From NCBI RefSeq assembly GCF_009852415.1, contig NZ_WOXS01000002.1:7108001-7172000 (forward strand): a DNA stretch of 64,000 nt. Direction: 5' to 3'. Below are positions 16,802 to 24,499 of this stretch, one piece after another. Origin of the DNA: Streptomyces sp. Tu 3180 (GTDB taxonomy: Bacteria; Actinomycetota; Actinomycetes; Streptomycetales; Streptomycetaceae). The position numbers and the translations under genes were made by a program. Every line of letters starts with the position of its first letter. The first letter of the stretch is position 1. The notes beneath the pieces are model-generated. The model searched no databases. It saw only the letters and a list, made by a program, of their open reading frames with translations, and was not told where the DNA came from.

Positions 16802-17986
16802 TCAGGCGGGTGCCCCGGCCGCCGTGTCCGCGGCGGAGGCGCTCAGCCGGCCCGGAGCGGCCGCCGTCCTCGGCTCCACGGGCGCCGCCGGAGCCGGTAC
16901 GGCGTCCAGGGCGTCCGCGCCGGCCCCCGGGGCGTCCGCGCCGGCGCGCCGCTGCGACAACGACGCGGGGCGCAGCGGACGCGGTCCGGACACCACCGTG
17001 TAGTCCTGGCCCAGGAACGGCGGCGTCATCTCGCCCGGGTCGTCCCCGAGCGCCAGCCGCACCGCGGCCCACGGGGCGTTCACCCCGCACAGCGACAGCT
17101 GGTGCAGACCGCCCGCCGGCCGGGTGTTGACGTCCATGAGCACGGGCCGCTCGCCGAGCATCCGGAACTGGATGTTGGACAGGTGGTGCAGGCCGAAGCC
17201 CTCCGCGATCCGCCGGGCCGGCTCCAGCCACCGCTCGTGCAGCGTGAAGCCCCTGCGGCGGCCGTCCTTGGTGCGGCCGACCGCCAGCCGGATCCGGTTG
17301 TCGGGCCCGGTGAGGCAGTCCACCGACACCTCGGGCTGCTCCAGACGCGGCATCACCAGCCAGTCCACCGGCTGGTCGGCCCGCCGCACCGCCTCCAGCA
17401 CCAGGTCGAGCGGCACGTACGGGCTCGGGAAGCCGCTCAGCTGGGTGAGCGAGAAGGGCTCCCGCGTGATCACGCGGAAGCCCACTCCTCCCGCGCCGGA
17501 CGCCGGCTTGAGACAGGCCCGGTGTCCTTGCTCCTCCAACTCCTCGACGGCCGCGAGGAGTTCCTCGGCGGACCGGACCCGCCACCACGGCGGCACGGGC
17601 ACCCCGATCGCCTGGACCGCCTCGTAGGCGATCACCTTGTCCCGGAAGACCGCCACCGCCTCGGGCGGCGGTGCCAGCAGCGCCGTACCGGCCGCCTCGA
17701 ACTCGGCGCGGTGCGCGACGATCGCCGACTGGTGCAGCCGGGGCACGAACACGTCGATGCCGCGCCGCTCGCACTGGGCGAGCGCGTACTCGACGTACGC
17801 CGCCGGGGACAGGCCCTCGGGCTCCAGTTCGGCGGTGTCGGCGGCGGCCAGCACGGGCGAGTCGGGGTCGCCGTGGGTGGCGTGGATCTCTACGGCCCGG
17901 TCGCTGGGATTTCTCCTCAGCTGATCCATGAAGAACACGTTCTCCGCGTACGTGCGGTTGAGCCAGACGCGTACGCAAGAGACCAT
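16802..17986 (-). CDS. ATP-grasp domain protein
   Basis: 394 residues from the ATG at 17986, where the family sequence MVSCVRVWLNRTYAEN begins. The ATP-grasp fold is recognised from FRDKVIAYEAVQAIGVPVPP (start of the ATP-binding subdomain), the glycine-rich loop KPASGAGGVGFRV, and the metal-binding RPVLMDVNTRPAGG. The last roughly 70 residues are alanine/proline-rich and probably disordered. ATP-grasp enzymes ligate a carboxylate to an amine or thiol; the substrate here is unknown. It is divergent from the metallophosphoesterase at 18288 and not obviously part of an operon. Confidence 0.8.
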   Translation of the reverse strand: MVSCVRVWLNRTYAENVFFMDQLRRNPSDRAVEIHATHGDPDSPVLAAADTAELEPEGLSPAAYVEYALAQCERRGIDVFVPRLHQSAIVAHRAEFEAAGTALLAPPPEAVAVFRDKVIAYEAVQAIGVPVPPWWRVRSAEELLAAVEELEEQGHRACLKPASGAGGVGFRVITREPFSLTQLSGFPSPYVPLDLVLEAVRRADQPVDWLVMPRLEQPEVSVDCLTGPDNRIRLAVGRTKDGRRRGFTLHERWLEPARRIAEGFGLHHLSNIQFRMLGERPVLMDVNTRPAGGLHQLSLCGVNAPWAAVRLALGDDPGEMTPPFLGQDYTVVSGPRPLRPASLSQRRAGADAPGAGADALDAVPAPAAPVEPRTAAAPGRLSASAADTAAGAPA

Positions 17987-18287
17987 GCAGGCCGCCTTTC
18001 GGGGTTCGCGGGCAGGGCTCGGCGGCCCGTTGCCCGGGCAGGACGTATGGAGGGTCACCGAACCGCCCTGTGCGAAGGGCATGTCATGGCGGTGGTGTCG
18101 GGCAGATCATACGGCTTCGGCGGGCGGTCCCGCGCCACGCGCCCGCCACGGGGCGCGGGCGCCGCCGCGGCGGCACGCATCCCCCGGACGGCCCCGGCCG
18201 GCGGCGCGCGCGACGGCGGTTCGCCCTTGTTCCGGCGGCACGGATGTGGTCTCGTGGTGCCGATCGTGATCGCTGAGGGGGCGACGG

Positions 18288-19148
18288 ATGACGGCTGGGA
18301 CCGGTGGCGGCGGACAACTGTGGGCCATCAGCGACCTGCACATCGGCTACGACGAGAACCGTGCCCTGGTGGAACGGATGCGGCCCGAGTCGGACGGGGA
18401 CTGGCTGCTCGTGGCCGGTGACGTGGCGGAGACCGTGGAGGACGTCCGCTGGGCCCTCAAGACCCTCTCCGGCCGGTTCGCCCGGGTCGTCTGGGTGCCC
18501 GGCAACCACGAGCTGTGGACCCACCCGAGCGACACCGTCACCCTGCGCGGCGTCGCCCGCTACGAGCACCTCGTCGAGCAGTGCCGCGAGCTGGGGGTGA
18601 CCACGCCCGAGGACCCCTACCCGGTCTGGGACGGCCCCGGCGGCCCGGTGGCCGTCGTGCCGCTGTTCCTGCTGTACGACTACTCGTTCCTGCCGGCCGG
18701 GTGCGCCACCAAGGACGAGGGACTGGAGTACGCGCACGGCACCGGCGTCGTCTGCACCGACGAGCACCTGCTGCACCCCGATCCGTACCCGAGCCGGGAG
18801 GCCTGGTGCCGGGCCCGGGTCGCCGAGACCGAACGCCGGCTCGCCGAACTGCCGGACGACCTCCCCCTCGTCCTCGTCAACCACTATCCGCTGCACCGGC
18901 ACCCCACGGACGTCCTGTGGTACCCCGAGTTCGCCATGTGGTGCGGCACCACGCTGACCGACGACTGGCACCGCAGGTTCAACGTCCACACCATGGTCTA
19001 CGGCCACCTCCACATCCCGCGGACCACATGGCAGGACGACGTCCGCTTCGAGGAGGTCTCGGTGGGCTACCCCCGCGAGTGGCGCAAGCGGGACCGACCG
19101 CCGGGCAGGCTGCGCCGGATCGTGCCCAGGGAGGACGGCGACCGATGA
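18288..19148 (+). CDS. Metallophosphoesterase
   Basis: 286 residues of the calcineurin-like superfamily. All the binuclear metal motifs are present in order: DLHIG (D and H), GDVAE, GNHELW, a histidine in VNHYPLHRHP and GHLHIP near the C-terminus. It is expected to be a cytosolic phosphatase or phosphodiesterase. Its stop overlaps the phosphopantetheinyl transferase start by four bases (ATGA), so the two proteins are co-translated and probably functionally linked, perhaps by acting on pantetheine-containing phosphates; that link is inference. Confidence 0.88.
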   Translation: MTAGTGGGGQLWAISDLHIGYDENRALVERMRPESDGDWLLVAGDVAETVEDVRWALKTLSGRFARVVWVPGNHELWTHPSDTVTLRGVARYEHLVEQCRELGVTTPEDPYPVWDGPGGPVAVVPLFLLYDYSFLPAGCATKDEGLEYAHGTGVVCTDEHLLHPDPYPSREAWCRARVAETERRLAELPDDLPLVLVNHYPLHRHPTDVLWYPEFAMWCGTTLTDDWHRRFNVHTMVYGHLHIPRTTWQDDVRFEEVSVGYPREWRKRDRPPGRLRRIVPREDGDR

Positions 19149-19822
19149 TCGAGGAACTGCTGCCGCAGACGGTGGTCGCGGTGGAGGCCTACGGCGACGA
19201 GGGCACCGACGCCCCGCTCTACCCGGAGGAGGAGGCGCTGGTGGAGCGGGCGGTGGCCAAGCGCCGCCGGGAGTTCACCGCCGTACGCTCCTGCGCCCGC
19301 CGGGCCATGGAGAAGCTGGGCGTGTCCGCGCGGCCCGTGCTCAACGGCGAGCGGGGGGCTCCGATCTGGCCGGACGGGCTGACCGGCAGCATGACCCACT
19401 GCGAGGGCTACTGCGCCGCCGCCCTCGTCCGCGCCGCCGACCTGGCCTCCCTCGGCATCGACGCCGAGGTGCACGGTCCGCTGCCCGAGGGCGTCCTGGA
19501 CGCCGTGTCCCTGCCGGGGGAGGCGGCGCGGATCGGGCGGCTGTCCGCGGAGCGGCCCGCGGTGCACTGGGACCGGCTGCTGTTCAGCGCCAAGGAGTCC
19601 GTCTACAAGGCGTGGTTCCCGCTCACCGGGAAGTGGCTGGACTTCCTGGAGGCCGACATCGAGTTCTTCGGCGACCCCGGCGAGCGGACGCGCGGCGGCT
19701 TCCGGGCCACGCTCCTCGTCCCCGGCCCCCGGGTGGGCGACCGCCGCCTCGGCCACTTCGACGGCCGCTGGACCACCGCGGGGGGACTGGTCACGACGGC
19801 GGTCGCGGTACCGCACGGCTGA
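19145..19822 (+). CDS. 4'-phosphopantetheinyl transferase (EntD/Sfp type)
   Basis: 225 residues. Family motifs are visible: RSCARRAMEKLG, GAPIWPDGLTGSMTHCEGY, the magnesium-binding GIDAEVH and the signature FSAKESVYKAWFP with the catalytic glutamate and lysine. The enzyme transfers 4'-phosphopantetheine from CoA to carrier proteins of fatty acid, polyketide or nonribosomal peptide synthases. The EntD-like look and small size suggest a broad-specificity secondary-metabolism enzyme. No synthase gene is in the window. Its stop codon forms the base of a long hairpin shared with the convergent gene. Confidence 0.93.
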   Translation: MIEELLPQTVVAVEAYGDEGTDAPLYPEEEALVERAVAKRRREFTAVRSCARRAMEKLGVSARPVLNGERGAPIWPDGLTGSMTHCEGYCAAALVRAADLASLGIDAEVHGPLPEGVLDAVSLPGEAARIGRLSAERPAVHWDRLLFSAKESVYKAWFPLTGKWLDFLEADIEFFGDPGERTRGGFRATLLVPGPRVGDRRLGHFDGRWTTAGGLVTTAVAVPHG

Positions 19823-19890
19823 CCGCACCCCGCGCCCCGCACCGGGTCGCGCCGACGGCGGGCGCGCCGGGGCGCGGCCCGGTGCGGTCA
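19820..19890. terminator. Long bidirectional terminator built from two stop codons
   Basis: Bases 19820-19839 (TGACCGCACCCCGCGCCCCG) pair with 19868-19890 over 20 bp with a single 3-base bulge. The stem begins exactly with the TGA of the phosphopantetheinyl transferase and ends with the TGA (read on the minus strand) of the convergent small gene. Confidence 0.8.
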
Positions 19891-20124
19891 CGGCTCGGGG
19901 CACCAGTCCCGCACCATGCGGAAGAACTCCTCCTCGTTGCCGGTCAGCCCCGCCCGGGCCAGGGCGGTCTCCGCCTCGGCGAGGACGGAGGGCGGCACGA
20001 GCGGGGGCCTCGGGGCCTCCGGCGGGCCGGACCGCGCGTCGAAGGCGGCGCGCACCGTGTGCAGCAGCCGCAGATAGGCCTGGACGGCGGTGCGCTCGCG
20101 GTCGGTCAGTACGGCGGTGGGCAT
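19888..20124 (-). CDS. Small conserved-looking hypothetical protein
   Basis: 78 residues from an ATG with GGAGAAG upstream. The protein looks helical: TDRERTAVQAYLRLLHTVRAAF, a proline-rich middle (PPEAPRPPLVPPS), then AEAETALARAGLTGNEEEFFRMVRDW. I recognise no family, but the acidic, coding-like composition and good ribosome site support it as real. It converges on the phosphopantetheinyl transferase and shares its terminator hairpin. Confidence 0.6.
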   Translation of the reverse strand: MPTAVLTDRERTAVQAYLRLLHTVRAAFDARSGPPEAPRPPLVPPSVLAEAETALARAGLTGNEEEFFRMVRDWCPEP

Positions 20125-20343
20125 CGCTCGCTTCTCCCCGTCTCGTGGTCGTGGGTCCGCGCCCCGCACCGAGGGGACGCACCCCCCAGCTTGCCGTCCA
20201 CCACTGACAGTCGGGTTCCGCCGCACGCCGGTTCGCCCGGCCGGCGGAGACGGACGGCGAAAGGGAGCGGGGGAGAGGGGGCTCGCGCGCCGGAGCACGG
20301 GATCACCGCGCGCCCGCCTGCCCTGACCGCGGGCGCCGCCTCC

Positions 20344-20901
20344 TCAGCCCTGGGGCCCCAGGTAGCCCAGCGACGCCTCGATCCGGCCCGCCAGGTGGTC
20401 GCGCTGCACCGGTCCCCGCAGCGACGAACCGGCGAGCCACGTCCGGCACTTGCTGGCGAGCAGCAGGCCGAAGGCCTCGGCCTCCTTCTCGTCGGCGAGG
20501 TCGAAGCGGGTGCGCGCGGCGACCCTCAGGACGGTCGCCCGCAGCGCCTCCTCGTCGGTGTCCTCGCCGAGTAAGCGCGTCGCGACCTCGGCGCCCCGGA
20601 CGTGACGGCCGCAGTGCCCGGCCTTCATGTGCCACAGCTCGTGGCCCAGGATCACCAGCTGGTGGTCGGGTGCCGTACGTTCCTCGACCACGACGAGGTC
20701 CCGGTCCGCCATGTCGAGCCACAACCCGCTCGCGGTCCCCGGTGGGAACGCGGCCGTACGGAACTGCACGGGCCGGCCGCGGCGCCTGCTCATCGCGTCG
20801 CACAGGGCGGCGTACAGATCGGCGGGCCGCGCCGGGACGGGAAGCGTCAGCTCCGCCACCAACTCACCGCACAGGCGGCGCATTTCCCTACCGATGCCCA
20901 C
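20344..20901 (-). CDS. ImmA/IrrE-like metallopeptidase (toxin-like component)
   Basis: 185 residues with a zinc-protease signature, HELWH within ILGHELWHMKAGHCGRH, near the middle. This architecture is known in Streptomyces as a toxin-antitoxin-like or regulator-cleaving component paired with an XRE gene, and here it lies 13 bases after an XRE-type gene. The N-terminal half, RPADLYAALCDAMSRRRGRPV, is conserved in the same protein class. It may cleave its partner regulator in response to a signal, as ImmA does; the actual target is unknown. Confidence 0.8.
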   Translation of the reverse strand: MGIGREMRRLCGELVAELTLPVPARPADLYAALCDAMSRRRGRPVQFRTAAFPPGTASGLWLDMADRDLVVVEERTAPDHQLVILGHELWHMKAGHCGRHVRGAEVATRLLGEDTDEEALRATVLRVAARTRFDLADEKEAEAFGLLLASKCRTWLAGSSLRGPVQRDHLAGRIEASLGYLGPQG

Positions 20902-20914
20902 AGTTCTCCCCCGG

Positions 20915-21571
20915 TCACGACTCGGGCCGCTGGACGTTCTCCAGGAGCATGTCCAGCCACTCCGCGACCTTGTCGCGGTGCTGGTCGGTGGGCAGCTGCG
21001 CGGCCCGCCACGCGATCCCGCGCACCCCGTGGTCCTGCAGCAGCCGCTCCAGCGGGTCGTCGGCCGCCGCGGCCGCCCTCCGCTCGCGGTCCGCGAGCTT
21101 CTGCAGCAGTTCCTGCTCGGTGTGCTGGAGCACGCTCGCGAGCGCTTCGGGGTCCTCGGCGGTGAGGAAACCGGCGTGCACCCGGAAGAACCGCTGGATG
21201 GCGTCGCAGTGCTCCATGGTGGGGCGCCGGTCGCCGTTGATCAGGGCGCCGGCCTGCTGCCGGGACATGCCCGCGCCGTCGGCGATCTCCTGCTGCGTGT
21301 ACCTGCGGCCGTTCGGCTTCAGACGGGTGCGGCGCAGCAGGTCCAGCCGCTGCACGAACCGGGCCTGCACATCGGGCTCGCCCGCGGGCCGGCCGCTCAG
21401 CAGCGCCCTGACCACGGGTTCCGGGACACCGGAGGCGGCGGACAGCCGGCCGACGTCGAAGACCTCGGCGTGCGGCACGCCGAGCCGGTCGGCGAGTGCG
21501 GTGACGCGGGCGACGACGGCCGGCAGCGCGGTCGTCGGCGCGGTGCCCGGACCCTCGAAGCCACCCGTCAC
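20915..21571 (-). CDS. XRE-family regulator paired with the ImmA-like metallopeptidase
   Basis: 218 residues from a GTG at 21571 preceded by AGGAG at good spacing; longer frames exist but this start has the best ribosome site. The helix-turn-helix lies around residues 85-130 (RYTQQEIADGAGMSRQQAGALINGDRRPTMEH). A C-terminal helical region of about 80 residues probably mediates dimerisation or partner binding. The gene precedes the metallopeptidase gene and diverges from the MmyB-like gene at 21795. The 223-base divergent gap carries a sigma70-like promoter and the inverted repeat GCCACA-AC-TGTGGC at 21667-21680. Confidence 0.85.
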   Translation of the reverse strand: MTGGFEGPGTAPTTALPAVVARVTALADRLGVPHAEVFDVGRLSAASGVPEPVVRALLSGRPAGEPDVQARFVQRLDLLRRTRLKPNGRRYTQQEIADGAGMSRQQAGALINGDRRPTMEHCDAIQRFFRVHAGFLTAEDPEALASVLQHTEQELLQKLADRERRAAAAADDPLERLLQDHGVRGIAWRAAQLPTDQHRDKVAEWLDMLLENVQRPES

Positions 21572-21718
21572 CGACAGATCTCCTACGTCTCTCACAGGCT
21601 TCTCACAAGCGGTTGCCGTGAACTTCACGGAGACTAGCCGGTGCTTCGAACTCACATCCAGGTCTCGCCACAACTGTGGCCAATTTCAGCCGTCAACCGG
21701 CATGAAATGCCACGATAG

Positions 21719-21748
21719 TTGACACGCCTCGCGTCGGGGCAGCAGGAT
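21719..21748 (+). promoter_or_regulatory. Sigma70-type promoter for the MmyB-like gene
   Basis: TTGACA (21719-21724), an 18-base spacer and CAGGAT (21743-21748) lie about 47 bases upstream of the start at 21795. The -35 box is a perfect consensus and the -10 differs from TAGGAT by one base. Confidence 0.6.
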
Positions 21749-21794
21749 CGGGGCGCCGCGTCAGGGCCGCACAGGCAAGAGGGGTGACCTCCCG

Positions 21795-22454
21795 ATGACT
21801 TATCAGGCAGGAGGGCAGCGGCCGGCACCGCGGCCCGTCCCCGAGACTCCCGAGGCCCAGGCCTACCTGGCGGACTACGCCGCGCTCCTCGAAGCCGTCC
21901 CCTTTCCCTCCCTGGTGGTCGACCACCGCTGGGACGTGCTGCTGACCAACAGTGCTTTCCGGACACTTTTTCGAGAGGTCGGACCGCATCCGACGGCCCA
22001 GCCCGCCGACAACTTCCTCCGGTTCGTCCTCTTCCACCCGGACGCCGCCGCGGTCCTCGGCGACCACGAGTCCAGCTGGTGCCTGCCGATGCTGGCCCAC
22101 TTCGCCAAGTCCGTCGAACGCCACGGGCACGACCACGGGCTGCAGGCCATCCGCCGTGACATCGCCCAGGACCCGATCATGGAGGTCGCCTACCGGCACG
22201 GTCTGCCGCACTGGCTGAGGGCCGTCGGGGAGCAGGCCGCCGAACACGACGGCGCCGTACGGCCGCTGCTGCACCCCGACCCGCGCTGGGGCGCCACCGA
22301 CTGCCGCATCGTCGCGGAGACCACCAGGACCCTCCAGGGCATGGACTGCACCCGGCTGACCCTGGTCCTGCGCGAAGCGCGCCGGGCCCCCGCGCGGAAC
22401 CGCGGGGTCCGCCGCGCCGCCTCCCACCTCAGGGTGGTCCCGGCCGCCGACTGA
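21795..22454 (+). CDS. MmyB-like sensory domain protein lacking a helix-turn-helix
   Basis: 219 residues. The sequence LEAVPFPSLVVDHRWDVLLTN and the following LFHPDAAAVL, then PLLHPDPRWGATDCRIV near the end, match the PAS-like ligand-binding domain of MmyB-type regulators (family MmyB_LBD). Most relatives carry an N-terminal XRE domain; here only about 25 residues precede the domain, so it is a stand-alone sensor. It is divergent from an XRE protein, so it may act together with a DNA-binding partner. The ribosome site is AGAGGGG. After its TGA the same frame stays open for 49 more codons. Confidence 0.75.
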   Translation: MTYQAGGQRPAPRPVPETPEAQAYLADYAALLEAVPFPSLVVDHRWDVLLTNSAFRTLFREVGPHPTAQPADNFLRFVLFHPDAAAVLGDHESSWCLPMLAHFAKSVERHGHDHGLQAIRRDIAQDPIMEVAYRHGLPHWLRAVGEQAAEHDGAVRPLLHPDPRWGATDCRIVAETTRTLQGMDCTRLTLVLREARRAPARNRGVRRAASHLRVVPAAD

Positions 22455-22604
22455 ACGGCGCACGCCGCGCCGGAGCGGCTGCGGGACGGCGCCTTCGACC
22501 GGGGGACGGTCGGCTCCGTCGCCCCCACCGAGGGGGACGCGGACATCGACCGGCTCCTGGAGGACGCCTCCGGCAGGACCGACGGCCTCCTGGCGCGGGG
22601 CTGA
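22455..22604 (+). other. Coding-like fragment in frame after the MmyB-like gene
   Basis: Forty-nine sense codons follow the stop at 22452-22454 in the same frame to a TGA at 22602. The translation (ERLRDGAFDRGTVGSV, then EGDADIDRLLEDASGRTDG) has the acidic, balanced make-up of a real protein C-terminus. I recognise no family and see no start of its own. It may be the tail of a lost gene. Confidence 0.35.
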
Positions 22605-22748
22605 CCGGTGACGAAGACGGCTGACCGGCCGGCCGCGGCCGTCCCGCGCTCCGCCGTCCGGACCCGCTCGTACACAGGGGTCCGCGGCTCGGCGGAGCGC
22701 GGTGCCGCGCGGGTGCCCGGCCGGTCCCGCCCGGCGGCCGGGTCGAGC

Positions 22749-22920
22749 AGGGCGGGACCACCGCGGCCGGGGGCCCCGGAGGGGTGACGGACTCGCCGGG
22801 TGCGACACCGGGCGTGCCCGGCGCGAGGAAGGACTCCGGGGCGTGCTCGGCACGGGCGGCGTGCGTCACCGCCGTGGCGTCCCCGGCCGTCCCGGCGATC
22901 GCGGCGGCCACGGCCGTCAC
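22749..22920 (-). pseudogene. Probable remnant of a sulfonate ABC transporter ATPase
   Basis: Immediately downstream of the binding-protein gene the minus strand reads AVTHAARAEHAPESF, then VAPGESVTPPG. SsuB-type ATPases of Streptomyces start with about H-A-A-R-I-E-H-V-x-K-S-F and continue with VAPGEFVTLLG before the Walker A loop. The Walker A region has been lost to proline-rich sequence. No permease remains. Bases 22605-22748 and 22921-22948 show nothing I can identify. Confidence 0.45.
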
Positions 22921-22948
22921 CCTCCGGGGGCTTCGGATCCGGGTGCCG

Positions 22949-24055
22949 TCACTCGGCTCCGAGACCGGCGTCGTCGACCTCTTCCTTGCCCTCGGCCTTG
23001 AGGACCTTGTTGAGCAGGGTGAGGTCGTAGATGCCCGTCAGGTCGGGCCGCTCCAGCAGGCCGGCCTTCACCGCGTGCTCGGCCTCGGTGTCGAGGGTGG
23101 CGGCCAGCGGGTCGTCGAGGAAGGTGACGGACTTCCAGGCCGGGTCGATGACGTCGGCGGGCAGCGCCTTGCCCGACAGTTCCTCCAGCGCCGCGTTGGC
23201 GGACGCCTTCGCCTTCTCCGGGTTGGCGTTGATCCACTCGTTGGTCTTCACCGAACCGCGCAGCACGGCCTCGACGACGTCGGGGTGTTCCTTCAGGAAG
23301 CTCTGCGACACGATGATGTTCGTGATCACGAACTTCTTGTCGGGCCACAGGTCGGCCTCGTCGAGGAGCACCTTCGCGCCTTCGGTGACCAGCTTGGACG
23401 CCGTCGGCTCGGGCACCCAGGCGCCGTCGATGGAGCCGGACGCGTAGGCGTCCGGGGTGACCTTGTTGTCGGTGCGGACGACGGAGACGTCGCCCGCGCC
23501 GCTCTGGGCGTCGACCTTCCAGCCCCGGTCCGCGATCCAGTTGAGGAACGCGACGTCCTGGGTGTTGCCGTGCTGCGGCGTGGCGATCCGCTTGCCCTTG
23601 ACGTCGTCCAGGGTCTTGATCTTGTCCGGGTTGACGACGAGCTTCACGCCGCCGGAGGCGGAACCGCCGATGATGCGCAGGTTCCTGCCGTTCGACTTGG
23701 CGTAGCCGTTGATGGCGGGGGAGGGGCCGATCCAGCCGATGTCGATGGACCCGGCGTTGAGCGCCTCGATCTCGGAGGGGCCGGCGTTGAACGTCGAGGT
23801 CTTGATCCTGGTGCCGCCGAGCTCCTTCTGGAACAGGCCCTCCTGGACGCCCACCAGGGCGGTGGCGTGCGTGAGGTTGGGGAAGTAGCCGATCCTCACC
23901 TCTTCGGCGGAGAGCTTCTCGGCGTCCGCCGCGACCTCGGTCCGCTTGTCGTCCTCGGCGGCGTCGGATCCGTAGCCGCAGGCGGTGAGCAGGAGGGGGA
24001 GCGCCGCCAGGGCGGCGAGGGCGCGCAGGGTGGTGAGCGGTCTTGCGGCAGACAC
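22949..24055 (-). CDS. Sulfonate/taurine/nitrate-type ABC transporter substrate-binding lipoprotein
   Basis: 368 residues. A lipoprotein signal ends in LLLTACGYG, so the cysteine near residue 26 is lipidated. The body is the SsuA/TauA/NrtA fold: VRIGYFPNLTHATALVGVQEGLF, the binding-pocket stretches SIDIGWIGPSPAING and GGSASGGVKLVV, and GSIDGAWVPEPTASKL. It should bind an aliphatic sulfonate or sulfate ester outside the membrane. Upstream lie a leader peptide ORF, a large hairpin and a dyad shared with other sulfur genes, so cysteine- or sulfur-dependent control is likely. The usual ATPase and permease are missing; only an apparent ATPase scrap follows, so it must share another transporter or be on the way to loss. 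Confidence 0.88.
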   Translation of the reverse strand: MSAARPLTTLRALAALAALPLLLTACGYGSDAAEDDKRTEVAADAEKLSAEEVRIGYFPNLTHATALVGVQEGLFQKELGGTRIKTSTFNAGPSEIEALNAGSIDIGWIGPSPAINGYAKSNGRNLRIIGGSASGGVKLVVNPDKIKTLDDVKGKRIATPQHGNTQDVAFLNWIADRGWKVDAQSGAGDVSVVRTDNKVTPDAYASGSIDGAWVPEPTASKLVTEGAKVLLDEADLWPDKKFVITNIIVSQSFLKEHPDVVEAVLRGSVKTNEWINANPEKAKASANAALEELSGKALPADVIDPAWKSVTFLDDPLAATLDTEAEHAVKAGLLERPDLTGIYDLTLLNKVLKAEGKEEVDDAGLGAE

Positions 24056-24128
24056 GGAGGTGTCCTCTCAGGTGAAGAGCTGGTCAAGCAGGTCAAGGAG
24101 GTGGGGAAGGCGCGGGGCGAAAGCCCGC

Positions 24129-24187
24129 GGACCCGCGCCGGCACTCCGCGCGAAGGCCCTCGGCGGCCGGAGCGCCGGCGCGGGTCC
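24129..24187 (-). terminator. Attenuator-like hairpin between leader peptide and binding-protein gene
   Basis: GGACCCGCGCCGGC (24129-24142) pairs perfectly with 24174-24187 (14 bp), and after one mismatch five more pairs follow. In the minus-strand transcript it falls between the leader stop (24260) and the structural gene start (24055), the right place for a transcription attenuator. Confidence 0.6.
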
Positions 24188-24259
24188 GGGAGCGGAGGTG
24201 TGCGGGAAGGGGCGGCGGGCGAGTGGCGCCGCCGGCCGGAGGATGTTCCGCGGACGGTC

Positions 24260-24361
24260 TCAGGCGGGCCGACAGATGGCGCTGGACGTGCGGCCGAGGT
24301 CGATGTGGCGGCGCGAGGTCAGCAGGGGGAATGACAGGTCTGCGCGGTCGAGCGTTCCCAT
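24260..24361 (-). CDS. Leader peptide with RRHIDL motif upstream of the sulfonate-binding protein
   Basis: A 33-residue ORF starting ATG at 24361, right after the operator. Its second half contains LLTSRRHIDLGR followed by TSSAICRPA. Short peptides with this R-R-H-I-D-L signature and a late cysteine are annotated in Streptomyces genomes as putative leader peptides ahead of sulfur genes. Slow translation of the late cysteine codon under cysteine shortage could change folding of the downstream hairpin. Two later leader peptides in the window share the LTSRRHID or SRDHID core, supporting translation rather than chance. Confidence 0.7.
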   Translation of the reverse strand: MGTLDRADLSFPLLTSRRHIDLGRTSSAICRPA

Positions 24362-24375
24362 GGCCCCCCCACGGA

Positions 24376-24405
24376 TCCCTAGTTTTCCTAGCTGGTTGGT
24401 AGGGA
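24376..24405. promoter_or_regulatory. Candidate Rrf2 operator at the sulfonate-binding locus
   Basis: Read on the minus strand: TCCCTA-N9-TAGGAA, then AACTAGGGA. The two inner half-sites form a 21-bp dyad (24385-24405) and a third half-site lies at 24376-24381. Exactly the same three-part layout occurs at 26921-26950 and a two-part form at 41942-41962. It is 15 bases upstream of the leader peptide start. Confidence 0.65.
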
Positions 24406-24499
24406 TCGTGGCAGAAGGCGGCGCCCGCCCCAAGGGGGTGTTCATATCGCGGACGCGGCTATCTCGCTCTGCGGGATCGTCGGCCGACGGCCCGGTGGG

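Noticed and set aside
22429..22920. A 163-residue hypothetical protein gene on the minus strand
   Set aside because: Only the first roughly 55 codons look protein-like, and these resemble an ABC ATPase N-terminus; the rest is arginine/proline-rich. Called a remnant instead.
24129..24187. Riboswitch instead of attenuator hairpin before the sulfonate-binding gene
   Set aside because: I could not recognise the conserved core of a SAM or other known riboswitch; a simple long stem next to a leader ORF fits attenuation better.
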